Made by a program: the position numbers and the translations under genes. Of a stretch of DNA of 64,000 nt, positions 52,418-61,574 are shown one piece after another. Positions within the stretch are counted from its first letter, which is position 1, and each line of letters starts with the position of its first letter. Below the pieces are notes generated by a model. That model ran no database searches and was not told where the DNA came from. It saw only the letters and a program-made list of their open reading frames with translations. Origin of the DNA: MVRE01 sp015660965 (GTDB lineage Archaea; Halobacteriota; Methanomicrobia; Methanomicrobiales; Methanospirillaceae); contig JBEKCC010000003.1 of NCBI GenBank assembly GCA_050015095.1, positions 181,812 through 245,811 on the forward strand, written 5' to 3'.

Positions 52418-55400
52418 CGGAGATCCAGCAGTGGGTGCTCCTCCTGACCGTCGCCATACCATTCCTAGGTGTCCTCTTCATCCTCATCCTAAGGAACCGC
52501 CCGGATGCCCGGGAGGCGGCATCGCTTGTCGCTGCTATCCTGACCTTCCTCTTATCGGCACTCTTGCTACCTTCCGCATTTGGGACGACACCCATCTCCT
52601 CACCTGCGATCATGATAGTTCCCGAGCTGACCATCCAGTTCTCCGCGGACGCTCTCGGGCTCCTCTTTGCGGCCCTTGCCTCGTTCCTCTGGATCATCAC
52701 AACCGTGTACAACATCGGCTATATGCGTGGCCTCGGGGAACATGCCCAGACACGCTACTATGCCTGCTTTGCGATCGTGATCGGGGCGGTCATGGGGATT
52801 GCACTCTCGGCCAACCTCTTCTCGCTCTTTGTCTTCTACGAGATCCTCACGGTCGCCACCTATCCCCTTGTCGTGCACAGCGAGACGCAGGAGGCGCTGG
52901 CTGCCGGTCGCAAGTATCTCTTTTATACCCTAAGCGGGGGCGTCGCTATCCTAGCTGGGATGATGATTCTGCTTGTGATGGGAAATACCCTTGACTTTGT
53001 TGCGGGAGGGAACAGTGGCATTGCGAGCATTGTTCCTTGGTTGGCCCGTTTTGCCTTCCTCCTGCTCTTTGTTGGGTTCGGGGTGAAGGCGGCACTGGTA
53101 CCCATCCACGGGTGGCTGCCGAGTGCCATGATCGCACCGACTCCGGTCAGCGGGCTGCTCCACGCGGTGGCGGTAGTGAATGCTGGCGTGTTCGGGCTCC
53201 TGCGCCTTATTTTTTACCTGTACGGCCCCGGCCTGATGGTAAGCCTCGGCCTCCAGAACCTTGTCATTGGCGTAGCGATCATCACCATCATCATCGGTTC
53301 GCTGCTTGCCCTGCTTCAGGACGACTTTAAGTTACGGCTTGCGTACTCCACCATCAGCCAGTTGAGCTACATGGTCCTTGGCGCCGCGGTCCTCTTACCG
53401 GCGGGGATCACCGGCGTCTCTGACGCCGGCAGGGCTGCAGCCGTGATCGGGGCGACGTTTGCATTCACCGCCCATGCATTTGCCAAGCTGACGATGTTCT
53501 TCGTTGCTGGAACCGTCTCGGTGGAGACGGGAAAGACGCAGATCTCTCAGTTGGACGGTCTTGGCCGGAAGATGCCCTGGGAATTTGGTGCATTCACCCT
53601 TGCGACCCTGAGCATGGTCGGGCTGCCCCCTATGGTTGGGTTTATCGCCAAATGGTATCTATCGGTAGGGGCGTGGACCACGGGCGACTGGTGGATCCTC
53701 GTCGTTCTCGTGGCATCGAGCGTCCTGAACCTTGCGTACTTCCTCCCCATCATCATCCGGGCATTCTTTCATTCCACAGACGGGGAAATCCATGGAGCAC
53801 GGTGGACCCTCCGAGGCCCGGTGCTGGCGACTGCAGCATGCGCCCTCATCTTCGGCCTCTGGACCGCCCTACCCTATGGCCCCTTCGCAATTTCTGCCCG
53901 GGTTGCTGCTAGCGTGACCCACACTGCACTTATGGTACCCGGGGTCTTCGCCATGGGCACCGCAGTGCCGCCTTTCTTGATCTTCCTTATCGGTGCTCCA
54001 CTCGTGATCGCCCTGAGCGGACGGGCGCGGCAGGCTGGGCTCGTTGCGCTGGGTGCACTGGCCCTTGTCGACGTCCTGTTCCTGCCCGGGGGGTGCATTG
54101 CCGGCCAGATTGTTGCCGGTGCGGCACAGTGGCAGTTCTCCTTCATGGGTTACACGCTCGTTCTACTCCGGGTGGACAGCCTCTCGTACCTGGTGGGCGT
54201 GATCTTTGCGATCATCACGTTCCTTGCCATCCTTTACGCCGCATTCGCCGCCACCCCCAGGCTCCAGCTTATCGCACTCTTGTATGCGGGCATGTCGCTT
54301 GGAGCGGTTTTTGCAGGTGACTGGATCACGCTCCTTGTCTTCTGGGAGCTCATGGCGATCACATCGACCTTCCTGATCTGGCAAGAACGCGGGGAAGCAA
54401 TTGGTGCGGGATACCGCTACTTCCTCTTCCACGGCCTCGGCGGTGCCCTGCTCGGCGCCGGGATCGCCCTCCTCTACCTCGGTGGCGGGGCCTCGATTGT
54501 CGGGCCACTCTCCGGGATCCCGGACGTGACGTACCAGGTCTGGGCATCGGTCTTCATCCTGCTTGGGATCGGTGTGAATGTCGGGTTCATCTCTCTACAT
54601 ACGTGGATTCCAGATGCGTACCCGCGTGCCAACTTTGTCGCCAGCGTCTTTTTGTGCGTGTATACGACTAAGACCGCGGTCTATCTTCTGGCCCGTGCAC
54701 AGCCCGGGACAGAGTACATCGCGTTCATGGGCGCGCTCATGGCGGTATTCGGTGTTACCTTTGCGGTCCTCCAGAACGACATGCGCCGGCTTCTCTCTTA
54801 CCACATCATCTCGCAGGTCGGCTACATGGTCGCTGGCGTGGGGCTTCTTGGGTGGTGGGGGGCAGCAAACGAGATCGGCCAGCTCGGTCTTGACGGCGGC
54901 ATGGCTCACCTGGTAAACAATATTCTGTACAAGACGCTCCTCTTCATGGCGATCGGTATCATCATCTGGAAGACCGGCGAAAACGCGCTGAGCCGGATTG
55001 GCGGGCTCCAGAAGAAGATGCCCGTCACCGCGCTCGTATTCTGGATTGCAGTCCTCTCCATCTCAGGCATGCCCCTCTTCAATGGTTTTGTCTCCAAGGG
55101 AATGGTGCTCCTTGCCGCAGAGCAGACGAATATCTGGCTCTGGGTGCTTTTGGAGATCGCCTCGTTCGGGACATTCGTCTCGTTCCTCAAGCTCGGGTAT
55201 TTTGCGTTCCTGCGGCCCGGGACGACCGAAGCCTCAGACCCGCCGCTCCTGATGCAGGCGGGGATGCTCGGTGCTGCAGCCCTCTGTATTGCAATCGGTG
55301 TCTACCCGCCCCTCCTCTATGCTTTCCTGCCCTACCCGACCAGCTACCAGGCATATAATCCTGTTACGATCGTTGCTACCCTGCTGGTCTTAGGTGCCGC

Positions 55401-55695
55401 GGCGGCGTTCTTCTTCACCATCGGAAAGCGGATTCTCGAGCCCCATGACACCCCGCTGCGGGATATTGACGTGCTGTACGTCGCAGCGGGCCATGGCATC
55501 ACCGCAGGTGCTGCAGAGCTGCAGAAATCGTTCAGGAGGGTCTATGATTACGCTCTGGCCGCTGCCCGCGCTCTCGTTACGGTTGGAATGGTCGCCATGC
55601 GGATGGAAGATCGGGACGTGAACTGGAATGTCGCATTCTTTAGCGGAACTCTCATCGTCGTTGTCTCCTTCCTCTTCTTGGGGGTGAAGCCCTGA
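52414..55695 (+). CDS. Fused double antiporter-like subunit of membrane hydrogenase
   Basis: The 1093-residue protein joins two NuoL/MrpA/D-type modules. Module 1 (about 1-500) has the helix 5 glutamate in LFVFYEILTVATYP, the helix 7 lysine in GFGVKAALVPIHGWLPSAM, HAFAKLTMFFVAG and GFIAKWYLSVG. Module 2 (about 550-1000) has LLVFWELMAITSTF, SLHTWIPDAYPRANFVASVF with TTKTAVYLLAR, NILYKTLLFMA and GFVSKGMVLLAA. A tail with a final helix follows. Each module should move one H+ or Na+. In known Mbh and complex I systems such modules are separate proteins. The start is TTG at 52414 in a TTGA overlap with the NuoK-like gene. Bases 52493-54120 are near-identical to 62373-64000. Confidence 0.88.
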   Translation: MTEIQQWVLLLTVAIPFLGVLFILILRNRPDAREAASLVAAILTFLLSALLLPSAFGTTPISSPAIMIVPELTIQFSADALGLLFAALASFLWIITTVYNIGYMRGLGEHAQTRYYACFAIVIGAVMGIALSANLFSLFVFYEILTVATYPLVVHSETQEALAAGRKYLFYTLSGGVAILAGMMILLVMGNTLDFVAGGNSGIASIVPWLARFAFLLLFVGFGVKAALVPIHGWLPSAMIAPTPVSGLLHAVAVVNAGVFGLLRLIFYLYGPGLMVSLGLQNLVIGVAIITIIIGSLLALLQDDFKLRLAYSTISQLSYMVLGAAVLLPAGITGVSDAGRAAAVIGATFAFTAHAFAKLTMFFVAGTVSVETGKTQISQLDGLGRKMPWEFGAFTLATLSMVGLPPMVGFIAKWYLSVGAWTTGDWWILVVLVASSVLNLAYFLPIIIRAFFHSTDGEIHGARWTLRGPVLATAACALIFGLWTALPYGPFAISARVAASVTHTALMVPGVFAMGTAVPPFLIFLIGAPLVIALSGRARQAGLVALGALALVDVLFLPGGCIAGQIVAGAAQWQFSFMGYTLVLLRVDSLSYLVGVIFAIITFLAILYAAFAATPRLQLIALLYAGMSLGAVFAGDWITLLVFWELMAITSTFLIWQERGEAIGAGYRYFLFHGLGGALLGAGIALLYLGGGASIVGPLSGIPDVTYQVWASVFILLGIGVNVGFISLHTWIPDAYPRANFVASVFLCVYTTKTAVYLLARAQPGTEYIAFMGALMAVFGVTFAVLQNDMRRLLSYHIISQVGYMVAGVGLLGWWGAANEIGQLGLDGGMAHLVNNILYKTLLFMAIGIIIWKTGENALSRIGGLQKKMPVTALVFWIAVLSISGMPLFNGFVSKGMVLLAAEQTNIWLWVLLEIASFGTFVSFLKLGYFAFLRPGTTEASDPPLLMQAGMLGAAALCIAIGVYPPLLYAFLPYPTSYQAYNPVTIVATLLVLGAAAAFFFTIGKRILEPHDTPLRDIDVLYVAAGHGITAGAAELQKSFRRVYDYALAAARALVTVGMVAMRMEDRDVNWNVAFFSGTLIVVVSFLFLGVKP
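52493..54120 (+). repeat. Long direct repeat, copy 1 (mosaic identity with copy 2)
   Basis: This segment of the antiporter gene aligns without gaps to 62373-64000 at an offset of 9,880 bp. Identity is mostly near complete, with tracts free of any mismatch beside diverged patches. Confidence 0.95.
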
Positions 55696-57179
55696 TGTGG
55701 GCGGAGCTCGCTATCGCGGTACCTCTCTTTATCGCAACCGGTGGCATTGTCACGTACGTCTTTGCAAAACTGCTCACCCCCCGGGCCCGCCGGTGGACCG
55801 GGAGTTTTGCCGCTGTCTGGTTCCTCTCTGCTTTCTTCCTCCTCCTCTATGCAGCCGGGCATGACGCTGGCGGCGGGGCTGTACCTTTCTCCCCAATCCT
55901 GAAAGTGTCGTGGCTGGGGATTATCATCGGTCTTCTGGCGACAGGTATCGGTGCACTGGCGGCGTTTGCCTCCCAGGATCGGATCGACCCGAATGGGCCG
56001 GTCCAGCTCTACTACCCCCTCTTCCTCTTCGCCCTTGCTGGGACGGCAGCTGTAGGGTTCTGCCGCGACCTCTTCACCCTCTTTGTGATCGTTGAACTGT
56101 CGTCTATCCCGTCGTACACGCTCGTCTCGTACAGATATCGGGAGGACCCCCGTGCGCTTTCCGCGGCGGTGAAGTACTTGGTTCAGGGTGTCGCGGGGAC
56201 CATCACCGCGCTCATGGGAGTTTCCCTCCTGTATCTGGCAGGCCACACGCTCGAGATCCCGGAACTTCCCCGGGCCCTCACCGGAGCAGACCCGCTCCTG
56301 GTAGGCCTTGCTGCCGCGCTCATCTTGACAGGATACGGTGTCAAGCTTGCGATCGTTCCGATGCATACTTGGCTTCCAGATACCTATGTCTTTGCCCCAG
56401 CCGGTGTCACCGCCATTCTGACCGGTGCAACAAAGGCTGGGGTTCTGGTCGCTCTCTTCCTTTCCCTATCAGCCCTGCCGGGCAGCGCCATCGTGCCGTC
56501 GTATCTAGGTGTTGCCATCAGCCTCCTTGCGGTTCTTACGATGACTATGGGGAACCTCCTAGCCCTCAATCAGCCGGACCTGCGTCGCGTCCTCGCCTAC
56601 TCCAGCGTCGCCCAGATGGGATACATCTTGCTGGGATTCGGCATAGGCCTGCAGTACAACCTGCTTCTTGGTATCGAGGCAGGGCTCTTCTTTGTGATCG
56701 CATATGGCGTGATGAAGGCAGGAGCCTTCCTTGCAGTAGACCAGTTCACGACAGCCGCCGGCTCCTCAGAAACCGCCCGGATGGAAGGGCTCGGAGCATG
56801 CTACCCCTTCATGGGCGTTGCATTCACGATCTTTATCCTTGGGCTTATCGGTCTGCCTGCCACGGCAGGATTCTTCGGCAAGCTGCTCGTCTTCCAGGCT
56901 GCCGTCGCAGCCTCAACCTCGGTTGGCCTTGCGTTTGCCTTGATCCTCGTGGCAAACAGCGCACTCTCACTCGGGTACTATGTACCGGTTCTCTCAACGC
57001 TCATGTTCAAGGGCAGCAGGGCAAGGCCGGTAAAGGACGTGGTGGTGCCGCTCAGCATCTCCCTGAGCGTGGTCGCCCTAGCCGTTGTCACCGTCTACCT
57101 CGGTCTCTTCCCGCAGACCCTCTTCTCGTGGATCGCCCAAGCGTCCAGCTCCCTTCTCCCCTGGGGGGGGGTGCCCTGA
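55695..57179 (+). CDS. NuoN/MrpD-like antiporter subunit of membrane hydrogenase
   Basis: The 494-residue protein has about 14 helices and all ion-path residues of the family: helix 5 glutamate in LFTLFVIVELSSIPSYTLVS, helix 7 lysine in GYGVKLAIVPMHTWLPDTYV, GATKAGVLVALF, VMKAGAFLAVDQF and ATAGFFGKLLVFQ. With the fused gene it gives three antiporter modules in the complex. Start and stop are both adjacent to or overlap the neighbours. Confidence 0.9.
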   Translation: MWAELAIAVPLFIATGGIVTYVFAKLLTPRARRWTGSFAAVWFLSAFFLLLYAAGHDAGGGAVPFSPILKVSWLGIIIGLLATGIGALAAFASQDRIDPNGPVQLYYPLFLFALAGTAAVGFCRDLFTLFVIVELSSIPSYTLVSYRYREDPRALSAAVKYLVQGVAGTITALMGVSLLYLAGHTLEIPELPRALTGADPLLVGLAAALILTGYGVKLAIVPMHTWLPDTYVFAPAGVTAILTGATKAGVLVALFLSLSALPGSAIVPSYLGVAISLLAVLTMTMGNLLALNQPDLRRVLAYSSVAQMGYILLGFGIGLQYNLLLGIEAGLFFVIAYGVMKAGAFLAVDQFTTAAGSSETARMEGLGACYPFMGVAFTIFILGLIGLPATAGFFGKLLVFQAAVAASTSVGLAFALILVANSALSLGYYVPVLSTLMFKGSRARPVKDVVVPLSISLSVVALAVVTVYLGLFPQTLFSWIAQASSSLLPWGGVP

Positions 57180-57509
57180 ATGATGCCGGAGAGCGTCTTT
57201 TCATCACCCTTTGCCATCTATGCCGTGGCATTCGCGATCGGCTGCCTGATGTATCTCTGGTCGCGCACGGTTGCACCGGTCTCACCGGACACTGCCAACA
57301 AGCTGATGCCCTATGTTGGCGGTGAACCCATGGAGACCCAGTCCTTCCAGCCGGGATACCAGTTCTTTTACGTGGCGCTCTTCTTTACCCTTGTTCACGT
57401 TGCCGCCCTCGTCCTTGCCACGCTGCCCCGGAATGTGCTCCCGTGGGCAGCGATCGGGTATCTTGCAATTATCGGAGTAGCAGTTATGATCCTGAGATGG
57501 GAACAGTGA
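57180..57509 (+). CDS. NuoA/MbhI-like hydrogenase membrane subunit
   Basis: The 109-residue protein has three membrane helices; KLMPYVGGEPMETQSFQPGY and FFYVALFFTLVHVAALVLAT match NuoA, the complex I subunit that anchors the ubiquinone-loop region, and the equivalent MbhI. It starts immediately after the NuoN-like stop. A 37-bp gap follows, the only sizeable break in the operon. Confidence 0.8.
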   Translation: MMPESVFSSPFAIYAVAFAIGCLMYLWSRTVAPVSPDTANKLMPYVGGEPMETQSFQPGYQFFYVALFFTLVHVAALVLATLPRNVLPWAAIGYLAIIGVAVMILRWEQ

Positions 57510-57546
57510 AGGGATTATTATTCTAGACGACACAACTCTAAAAACT

Positions 57547-58080
57547 ATGCCGGACACACCCCCTGGCCCAAGCGCCCGCCTCGCGAACTGGGCCCGGCTG
57601 AAATCGCCTTGGATCACCATTTTTAACAGCGGTGCGTGCAACGCGTGTGATATCGAGGCGATCGCCTGCCTGATGCCCCGGTTTGATGTCGAACGTTTTG
57701 GTATCCTAGCAAAGGGCTCGCCCCGGCATGCCGACATCCTGATCGTGACCGGCCCTGTGACGATGAAGCAGGCAAGCCGGCTGCGGCGGATCTGGGAACA
57801 GATACCCGAGCCCAAGTACGTAATCGCGATGGGGGCATGCGGATCCTCCGGCGGGGTTTTCTGCGGTCTATACCATGTGACAGACGGCGTTGAAAATACG
57901 ATACCGGTCGATGTCTGGGTGGCAGGATGCCCGCCGCGGCCGGATGAGATCATCAACGCCGTGGTGGCATGCCTTAACCTGATGAAGGAGGACTTTACGC
58001 GGGGCGGGAAAGCTTGGCGGCAGAAGAAAGTCGAGAAAACTTCGGATGCCGGAGGGCATTCAGAGGAGGTGCCGGCATGA
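57547..58080 (+). CDS. NuoB/EchC/MbhJ-like hydrogenase small subunit
   Basis: The 177-residue protein binds the proximal [4Fe-4S] cluster: the four ligands are in SGACNACDIEAI, MGACGSSGGVF and AGCPPRPDEI. It passes electrons from the ferredoxin-type subunit to the nickel site. It starts with an ATG at 57547 and overlaps the NuoC-like gene (ATGA). Confidence 0.93.
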   Translation: MPDTPPGPSARLANWARLKSPWITIFNSGACNACDIEAIACLMPRFDVERFGILAKGSPRHADILIVTGPVTMKQASRLRRIWEQIPEPKYVIAMGACGSSGGVFCGLYHVTDGVENTIPVDVWVAGCPPRPDEIINAVVACLNLMKEDFTRGGKAWRQKKVEKTSDAGGHSEEVPA

Positions 58081-58553
58081 CCGACCCCCTCACCTTGGGT
58101 TCGGTTACAGAGGCCATGAACGGGGTCGGGACAGCCGAGCAGGTGAGCAGGAACCGGATCAGGATCAAGACAAATCCTGGCAGGCTCCATAAATCACTAC
58201 TGCTTGCCCATACCATTCTCACCTGCGATCACCTAATCCAGATCAGCGCGGTTGACAACGGCACCATATTCGAGCTGATCTACCATATGACCGGCCCCCA
58301 CCAGACCGTAATCTCTATCGCCGTTGAGCTCCCAAGGGAAAAACCCGAAGTGATGACGACATCCGGTATCATGCCGGCGTCCGGGATCTATGAGCGGCAG
58401 ATCCACGACCTTATGGGAATCGAGTTCAAAGGGCATCCTGGCCTCACGAGGCTTATCCTCAACGAGGACTGGCCAAAGAACGAGTACCCGATGCGGAAGG
58501 ACTGGAAACCGGACCCGGGCACGTTCTACGGTGGTATCCGAGGGGAGACGTAA
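58077..58553 (+). CDS. NuoC/EchD/MbhK-like hydrogenase subunit
   Basis: The 158-residue protein has the NuoC block EVMTTSGIMPASGIYERQIH-DLMGIEF and HPGLTRLILNEDW-P near its end. It packs against the large subunit. ATG 58077 lies in the ATGA overlap with the preceding stop; a start further upstream would overlap the small-subunit gene without family support. Confidence 0.9.
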   Translation: MTDPLTLGSVTEAMNGVGTAEQVSRNRIRIKTNPGRLHKSLLLAHTILTCDHLIQISAVDNGTIFELIYHMTGPHQTVISIAVELPREKPEVMTTSGIMPASGIYERQIHDLMGIEFKGHPGLTRLILNEDWPKNEYPMRKDWKPDPGTFYGGIRGET

Positions 58554-59735
58554 ATGCCCGAGATCCTCTTGCCTATCGGGCCGCAACATCCGGCGTTGAA
58601 AGAGCCCGTGAATTTCAAGATCGTCGTTGATGGCGAGACTATCGTCCGCCTCGATCTCGACATCTCGTACAACCACCGGGGGATTGAAAAAGCTGCGGAG
58701 CAGCGGGACTTTGTCCGGGTCGTCCCTCTCCTGGCGCGGGTGTGTGGGATCTGCTCGCATTCCCATACCACGGCCTTTGTCAAAGGGATCGAAGAAGCGA
58801 TGCAGCTCGAGGTTCCGGCGCGGGCACAATATATCCGGACCATCGTTGCCGAACTGGAGCGCATGCACAGCCACCTCCTCTGGCTGGGAGTCGCAGCGCA
58901 CGAGATCGGCTTCAATACGCTCTTCATGTGGACCTGGCGGGACCGTGAGATCATTCAGGACATGCTCGAGGAGACGACCGGTAACCGAGTGATCTACGGG
59001 GTCAACGAGGTCGGCGGCGTGCGCTGTGACCTGACACTCGACCTGATCAGGGCATCCTTCGAACACCTGCAGAAACTCGAGGACCGGATCACACAATATG
59101 TCGGGATGGTCAAGAATGACGAGACGCTCCATATGCGGTTCAGCGGGGTGGGGAAGCTCTCAAAGGCAGACGCCCTGAAGTACGGAACGGTCGGCCCGAC
59201 AGCACGGGCAAGCGGAGTTGACTACGATATCCGCAAAGATGACTCGTATCTCGCCTATGATGAGATGCCATGGAAGGTCGTCACCGACACCCATGGGGAT
59301 GTGTTTGGACGCACGCTCGTCCGGATCGGGGAGATGCAGGAAAGCCTAACGATCGTGCGGTTCTGTCTCGAGAATCTTCCGGAAGGACCCATTGCTGTCA
59401 AGGCGCCGAAGACTGCGCCCCCCGCCGAAGTACTGTCCAGGTACGAGGCGCCGCGAGGTGAGCTTGTCCACTTCATCAGGACCAACAACACAGACCGGGT
59501 GGAGCGGCTTGATATCCGAACGCCGACACTGGCCAACTGGACAGCTGTGGCAGTGAGCCTTGTTAACCAGAACATTGCCGATATTCCGGTAATCGTCGCG
59601 GCGATCGACCCCTGCCTTTCCTGCACCTCACGGATCACACTGCTGAATGGGAGAAACAAAAAGACGAGTCTGATGACCTGGGACGAGCTCAGATCGTACA
59701 GCGGTGAGTACTATCGCAGGAAGAGATGTGCATGA
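58554..59735 (+). CDS. [NiFe] hydrogenase large subunit (EchE/MbhL, NuoD-like)
   Basis: The 393-residue protein has both nickel-binding motifs: RVCGICSHSHTTAF near residue 61 and DPCLSCTSR near residue 352, so it is a true hydrogenase and not a quinone- or methanophenazine-reducing complex I. After the second motif a 33-residue tail (ITLLNGRNKKTSLMTWDELR and on) looks like the extension removed after nickel insertion, as in HycE. The protease gene at the end of the operon fits that. It starts directly after the NuoC-like stop. Confidence 0.95.
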   Translation: MPEILLPIGPQHPALKEPVNFKIVVDGETIVRLDLDISYNHRGIEKAAEQRDFVRVVPLLARVCGICSHSHTTAFVKGIEEAMQLEVPARAQYIRTIVAELERMHSHLLWLGVAAHEIGFNTLFMWTWRDREIIQDMLEETTGNRVIYGVNEVGGVRCDLTLDLIRASFEHLQKLEDRITQYVGMVKNDETLHMRFSGVGKLSKADALKYGTVGPTARASGVDYDIRKDDSYLAYDEMPWKVVTDTHGDVFGRTLVRIGEMQESLTIVRFCLENLPEGPIAVKAPKTAPPAEVLSRYEAPRGELVHFIRTNNTDRVERLDIRTPTLANWTAVAVSLVNQNIADIPVIVAAIDPCLSCTSRITLLNGRNKKTSLMTWDELRSYSGEYYRRKRCA

Positions 59736-60706
59736 TGGATGCGTTCCAGCTAGCGGTCTATATCCTTCTGTTCCCAGGGTTTCTCTTTCTGGTGTTATAT
59801 GCATTCTTCTTCAAGTTCCTCGACCGCAAGATCACCGCGAGAATGCAGAACCGGGTCGGTCCGCCACTCCTCCAGCCGTTTGCAGATTTTGTCAAGATGC
59901 TCGCAAAGGAGGTTATCAACCCGAAGGGTGTCGATCGGCAGGCGTTGGATGTCGCACCGCTCCTTGCGCTGGCAGCGGTCATGACCGCATATCTCTACGT
60001 ACCCATTATCGGAGAAAGCCCGCTTGCCTTTCAGGGAGACCTCGTTGTTGTACTCTATCTCCTGACGCTGCCGACCATCATCCTCTTCATTATCGGCTGG
60101 CTGAGCCGGAATGTCTTTGCCACCATCGGGGGTGTCCGTGCGGTCACGCAGATGTTCATCTACGAGGTGCCGTTCTTCCTCGCCCTCATAACGCCCGCAC
60201 TGATGGCAGGAAGCTGGTCCATCTCCGACATCATCGCGTGGCAGCAGCAGAACACGTGGTTTGCAGTTCTCCAGCCTATTGGCTTCATTGTTGCGCTGAT
60301 CGGGCTGCAGGCGAAACTAGAGAGGGTCCCGTTCGATATTCCCGAGGCAGAGACCGAGATTGTCGCCGGCCCTTGGACCGAACTGACCGGGCGGAGGCTC
60401 GCCCTGATGCAGCTTTCCATGAACATCACGCTGGTGACCGGGAGTGCCCTTGTGGCGGCGGTTTTCCTCGGCGGCCCAATGACTCCCTGGACGATTGCCC
60501 CGGACTGGCTCTCGGCAAGCATCGGCTTCCTGCTCTTCCTTGCAAAAACGTTTGCAATCCTCCTGATCCTTATCTCGATCACGGTGGCTTCGGGCAGGAT
60601 CCGGATCGACCAGCTGAACGATATCGGATGGAAGTACCTTGCGAGTGCGGCGTTCATCCAGATGGGTATCGTGATCATGATGAATTACCTGTGGGTGGGC
60701 GCATGA
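59732..60706 (+). CDS. NuoH/EchB/MbhM-like hydrogenase membrane subunit
   Basis: The 324-residue protein has about eight helices and conserved loops FLDRKITARMQNRVGPPLLQ and ERVPFDIPEAETEIVAGPWT. It links the hydrophilic electron-transfer arm to the antiporter modules. The ATG at 59732 overlaps the large-subunit stop (ATGA); 59735 is an alternative. Its stop overlaps the ferredoxin-like gene. Confidence 0.94.
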   Translation: MMDAFQLAVYILLFPGFLFLVLYAFFFKFLDRKITARMQNRVGPPLLQPFADFVKMLAKEVINPKGVDRQALDVAPLLALAAVMTAYLYVPIIGESPLAFQGDLVVVLYLLTLPTIILFIIGWLSRNVFATIGGVRAVTQMFIYEVPFFLALITPALMAGSWSISDIIAWQQQNTWFAVLQPIGFIVALIGLQAKLERVPFDIPEAETEIVAGPWTELTGRRLALMQLSMNITLVTGSALVAAVFLGGPMTPWTIAPDWLSASIGFLLFLAKTFAILLILISITVASGRIRIDQLNDIGWKYLASAAFIQMGIVIMMNYLWVGA

Positions 60707-61062
60707 GTGTATTGAAAGAGATGCTGGAGAACCTGATATCAAAGCCCTGTACAATCCTGTACCCGAAGGAAAAAGTCCCGATCCCGAAGGCATTCCGCGG
60801 AAAGGTCATTATCATTGAAGACAAGTGTATCGGATGTTCCCGGTGCTCCATCGTATGCCCGTCGCAATGCATTGCAATGGTTCCGGATCAGACGGAGATC
60901 GAGGTCAAGGGCAAGAAGATCGTACGCAAGAAACGGCCCCACGTAAAACTCTATAGCTGCCTCCGCTGCGGGCTCTGCGAACAGCACTGCCCGTCCGACG
61001 CGATCTATCTGAGCAACGAACTCTCGTGTTCCGGCACCGATTGCAAAGTTGTGGTATCTTGA
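60703..61062 (+). CDS. NuoI/EchF/MbhN-like polyferredoxin subunit
   Basis: The 119-residue protein has two [4Fe-4S] motifs, CIGCSRCSIVCP near residue 42 and CLRCGLCEQHCP near residue 86. It takes electrons from soluble ferredoxin and hands them to the small subunit. It overlaps both neighbours by four bases. Confidence 0.94.
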   Translation: MSVLKEMLENLISKPCTILYPKEKVPIPKAFRGKVIIIEDKCIGCSRCSIVCPSQCIAMVPDQTEIEVKGKKIVRKKRPHVKLYSCLRCGLCEQHCPSDAIYLSNELSCSGTDCKVVVS

Positions 61063-61574
61063 AGAAGAGTTCGCCAAGGTACTTTGATATCAGCCTGGAG
61101 AAAAGACTGGCCGGTGCCCGCCGCATTGCCGTTGTTGGTATTGGTGACGAGCTCCTGCCTGTCGATAGGCTCGGAATGATCATTGCCCGGGACATCGAAG
61201 CATTACAGCTGTCAGGTGTAAGGGTATTTTTTGCAGGGACGATGCCGGAGAGCATTACCGGTTCTATCCGCGAATTCCATCCGGACCATGTTCTGATGAT
61301 CGATGCTGCAGAGATGGGTGCCAGTCCCGGCACTGCCGCAATCATACAACCCGGAAGAATCGAGGCAAGTCTCTTCTCAACGCACGCCCTTCCCCTATCG
61401 GCGGTCATGGAATTTATTGCAAAGGACATCAGAACCAGAGTAACCCTTGTGGGTATCCAGCCTGAACATGCCATCGGCTGTACAGATCTGTCTGACCTGG
61501 AACAAGCCGGAGTGAACCGGCTGCTGGTCAGCATAAAACGTATTCTTGGCGAAAAAAACACTAAAAAAATGTAA
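61059..61574 (+). CDS. hycI: Hydrogenase maturation protease (HycI/HybD family)
   Basis: The roughly 171-residue endopeptidase has VVGIGDELLPVDRLGMIIAR, where the aspartate aligns with the nickel-sensing acidic residue of the family, plus MIDAAEMG and the histidine in STHALPLSAVMEF, the other two metal ligands. It removes the large-subunit C-terminal tail once nickel is in place. The start is a TTG at 61059 in a TTGA overlap with the ferredoxin gene; an in-frame start at 61026 would give eleven extra residues. It closes the operon. Confidence 0.9.
   Translation: MKKSSPRYFDISLEKRLAGARRIAVVGIGDELLPVDRLGMIIARDIEALQLSGVRVFFAGTMPESITGSIREFHPDHVLMIDAAEMGASPGTAAIIQPGRIEASLFSTHALPLSAVMEFIAKDIRTRVTLVGIQPEHAIGCTDLSDLEQAGVNRLLVSIKRILGEKNTKKM

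Noticed and set aside
54540..54610. Asparagine instead of lysine at the helix 7 position in antiporter module 2
   Set aside because: At first it looked like a lost ion-path residue, but from memory the subclass with AYPxANFVASVF and TTKTAVY carries its lysine in the next helix, so this is probably normal.
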